This document shows positions 62,855 to 64,000 of a DNA stretch of 64,000 nt, piece by piece. Source of the DNA: Pedobacter sp. PACM 27299 (GTDB taxonomy: Bacteria; Bacteroidota; Bacteroidia; Sphingobacteriales; Sphingobacteriaceae); assembly GCF_001412655.1 (NCBI RefSeq), contig NZ_CP012996.1, forward strand, positions 5,456,001-5,520,000, read 5' to 3'. Position 1 is the stretch's first letter. Each line of letters starts with the position of its first letter. The notes under the pieces were generated by a model. It was given only the letters and a program-made list of their open reading frames with translations, was not told where the DNA came from and ran no database searches. The position numbers were made by a program, and so were the translations under genes.

Positions 62855-64000
62855 ATGAGAATATTTATAGTGACTTCATTGTTGTTACTTTCTTTTTCCG
62901 CAGCGGCGCAGCAGCAGGATACCACAAAAAGATTAAAAGAGGTAGAAATCAAACCTTATTTTTCTACACAGCCTTTATTAAGAGCTACGGGTGCCATCGG
63001 TTTGGTTGATCGCTCTTTACTTGACAAGCAAGCTGGAGGTTCTTTGGTAGCTGCCTTGAATACTATCCCTGGAATACGCATGGAAGAACGCTCTCCAGGC
63101 AGCTATCGTTTGTCCATCCGTGGGAGCTTGCTCCGTTCTCCTTTTGGAGTCAGAAATGTGAAAATCTATTTTGACGATTTTCCATTGACAGATGCCGGAG
63201 GGAACAGCTACCTGAATGCACTAGAAATGAGTGCCCTAAACCGCATTCAAATTCTAAAGGGTCCGCAAAGTAGCCTCTTTGGTGCAAACTCCGGAGGAGT
63301 TGTATTGATACAACCGCTACAGCTTAGCGCAGACAGTATTGTCGCCATGTTAAAACTGGAAACAGGTGCTTATGGTACCTTTCTTCAGAGTTTATCTGCC
63401 GGACAGCAATTCAAAAAATACAGCATTAACATCACCCAGGCTTACCAGCGCAGTGACGGTTATCGCGACCATAGTGCTATGGACCGCAAATATTTCCAGA
63501 TTTCACAACAATTCGACTACAGTAAGAAAAACAAGCTGAAAGCCTTGATTTTCTATTCTGATCTACATTACAATACTCCAGGAGGATTGGATATCACACA
63601 ATATATGGATCGTCCCCAGGCTTCCAGGCCAGCTGCTGGTGCATTGAAAAGTGCTATTGAGCAAAAGGCAGGGATTTACAGCAATACCCTTTTCGGTGGC
63701 CTCTCCAATGACTGGATTATCAACGATCATTTTAAGCATGTGATTTCCCTGTTTTCTTCTTATACCGATTTCAAAAACCCTTTTATCACCAATTATGAGA
63801 AGAGGAAAGAACTGACTTTAGGACTGCGCTCCTATCTGGAATACCAAAAACAAACAACCAGTTTCAATTATAGGTTCAATATTGGACTGGAAAGCACACA
63901 AACTTCCTCTGATATTGTCAATTATAACAATAACATGGGTCAACCTGCTGCATTGAAAGCTAGTGACCAGTTAAAAGCAGCATCAAACTTTGCTTTTGCA
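62855..64000 (+). CDS. TonB-dependent outer-membrane receptor (truncated by window end)
   Basis: The frame is open from the ATG to the last base (382 codons seen). A signal peptide (about 1-19, ending AAAQ) precedes a plug domain: an EVEIK TonB-box-like region, LNTIPGIRMEERSPGS, LSIRGSLLRSPFGVRN and LKGPQSSLFGANSGGVVLI. The following strands belong to the barrel. It lacks the SusC N-terminal domain and is more like classic siderophore, cobalamin or metal receptors. The substrate is unknown. The C-terminal half lies beyond the window. Confidence 0.92.
   Translation, partial: MRIFIVTSLLLLSFSAAAQQQDTTKRLKEVEIKPYFSTQPLLRATGAIGLVDRSLLDKQAGGSLVAALNTIPGIRMEERSPGSYRLSIRGSLLRSPFGVRNVKIYFDDFPLTDAGGNSYLNALEMSALNRIQILKGPQSSLFGANSGGVVLIQPLQLSADSIVAMLKLETGAYGTFLQSLSAGQQFKKYSINITQAYQRSDGYRDHSAMDRKYFQISQQFDYSKKNKLKALIFYSDLHYNTPGGLDITQYMDRPQASRPAAGALKSAIEQKAGIYSNTLFGGLSNDWIINDHFKHVISLFSSYTDFKNPFITNYEKRKELTLGLRSYLEYQKQTTSFNYRFNIGLESTQTSSDIVNYNNNMGQPAALKASDQLKAASNFAFA

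Overview
The window looks like a chromosomal segment of a Bacteroidota bacterium close to Pedobacter (Sphingobacteriaceae). The supporting signs are three SusC/SusD pairs, a one-protein hybrid two-component regulator (HTCS), an ECF sigma/FecR/STN-SusC cascade, many lipoproteins whose lipobox cysteine is followed by lysine or arginine, and the phylum-specific promoter (-33 TTG, -7 TAnnTTTG). Base composition is moderately AT-rich and even. I see no phage, IS, integron or CRISPR array. The first and last genes run off the window.

Layout. 1-7620 is a housekeeping block: the tail of a probable purN, purH, then the cell-elongation cluster mreB-mreC-mreD-mrdA(PBP2)-rodA. 7613-10753 holds a conserved hypothetical, thymidine kinase and a FemAB-like transferase. 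10855-30174 is a large polysaccharide/glycoconjugate utilisation locus (PUL 1): a divergent HTCS sensor-regulator, two SusC/SusD pairs, a parallel beta-helix protein, a secreted metzincin-like protease with a discoidin domain, and a GH2 glycosidase. 30199-31436 has a four-cysteine microprotein, ferritin and a small hypothetical. 31644-31712 is a promoter plus terminator with no ORF between them, a candidate small RNA. 31785-38777 is a second nutrient locus: ECF sigma, FecR anti-sigma, STN-containing SusC, SusD. 39009-44857 is an RND efflux operon (TolC, RND pump, fusion protein). 44932-49865 carries small envelope proteins, a flavin reductase, a lipoprotein, a luciferase-like monooxygenase and a LacI regulator. 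Two near-identical tRNA-Phe units lie at 49979-50623. 50739-53652 has an HdrC/HdrB-like iron-sulfur pair followed by a metallo-beta-lactamase-fold enzyme. 53618-57721 contains small hypotheticals, isoaspartyl peptidase, a monofunctional transglycosylase and the rpsF-rpsR-rplI operon. 57804-60294 is a tandem pair of paralogous outer-membrane proteins. dnaX follows, then an acidic hypothetical and a truncated TonB-dependent receptor.

How the parts work together. In PUL 1 the HTCS is expected to sense a breakdown product in the periplasm and switch on the divergent operon. A 12-bp hairpin between the last susD and the enzyme genes may set transporter expression above enzyme expression. In the second locus, substrate binding to the STN-bearing transporter is expected to release the ECF sigma factor through FecR. 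The mre/mrd/rodA genes, the FemAB homologue and MtgA all belong to peptidoglycan growth.

The observations I find most interesting are a 10-A run in dnaX with stop codons just beyond it in both shifted frames (likely programmed slippage making a short gamma subunit), several -7 boxes only 4-6 nt from a start codon (candidate leaderless mRNAs), the ORF-less promoter/terminator unit near 31.65 kb, a Cys4 microprotein just downstream of ferritin, a 118-nt composite hairpin near 47.6 kb, and a histidine in place of the usual H-box proline of the HTCS.
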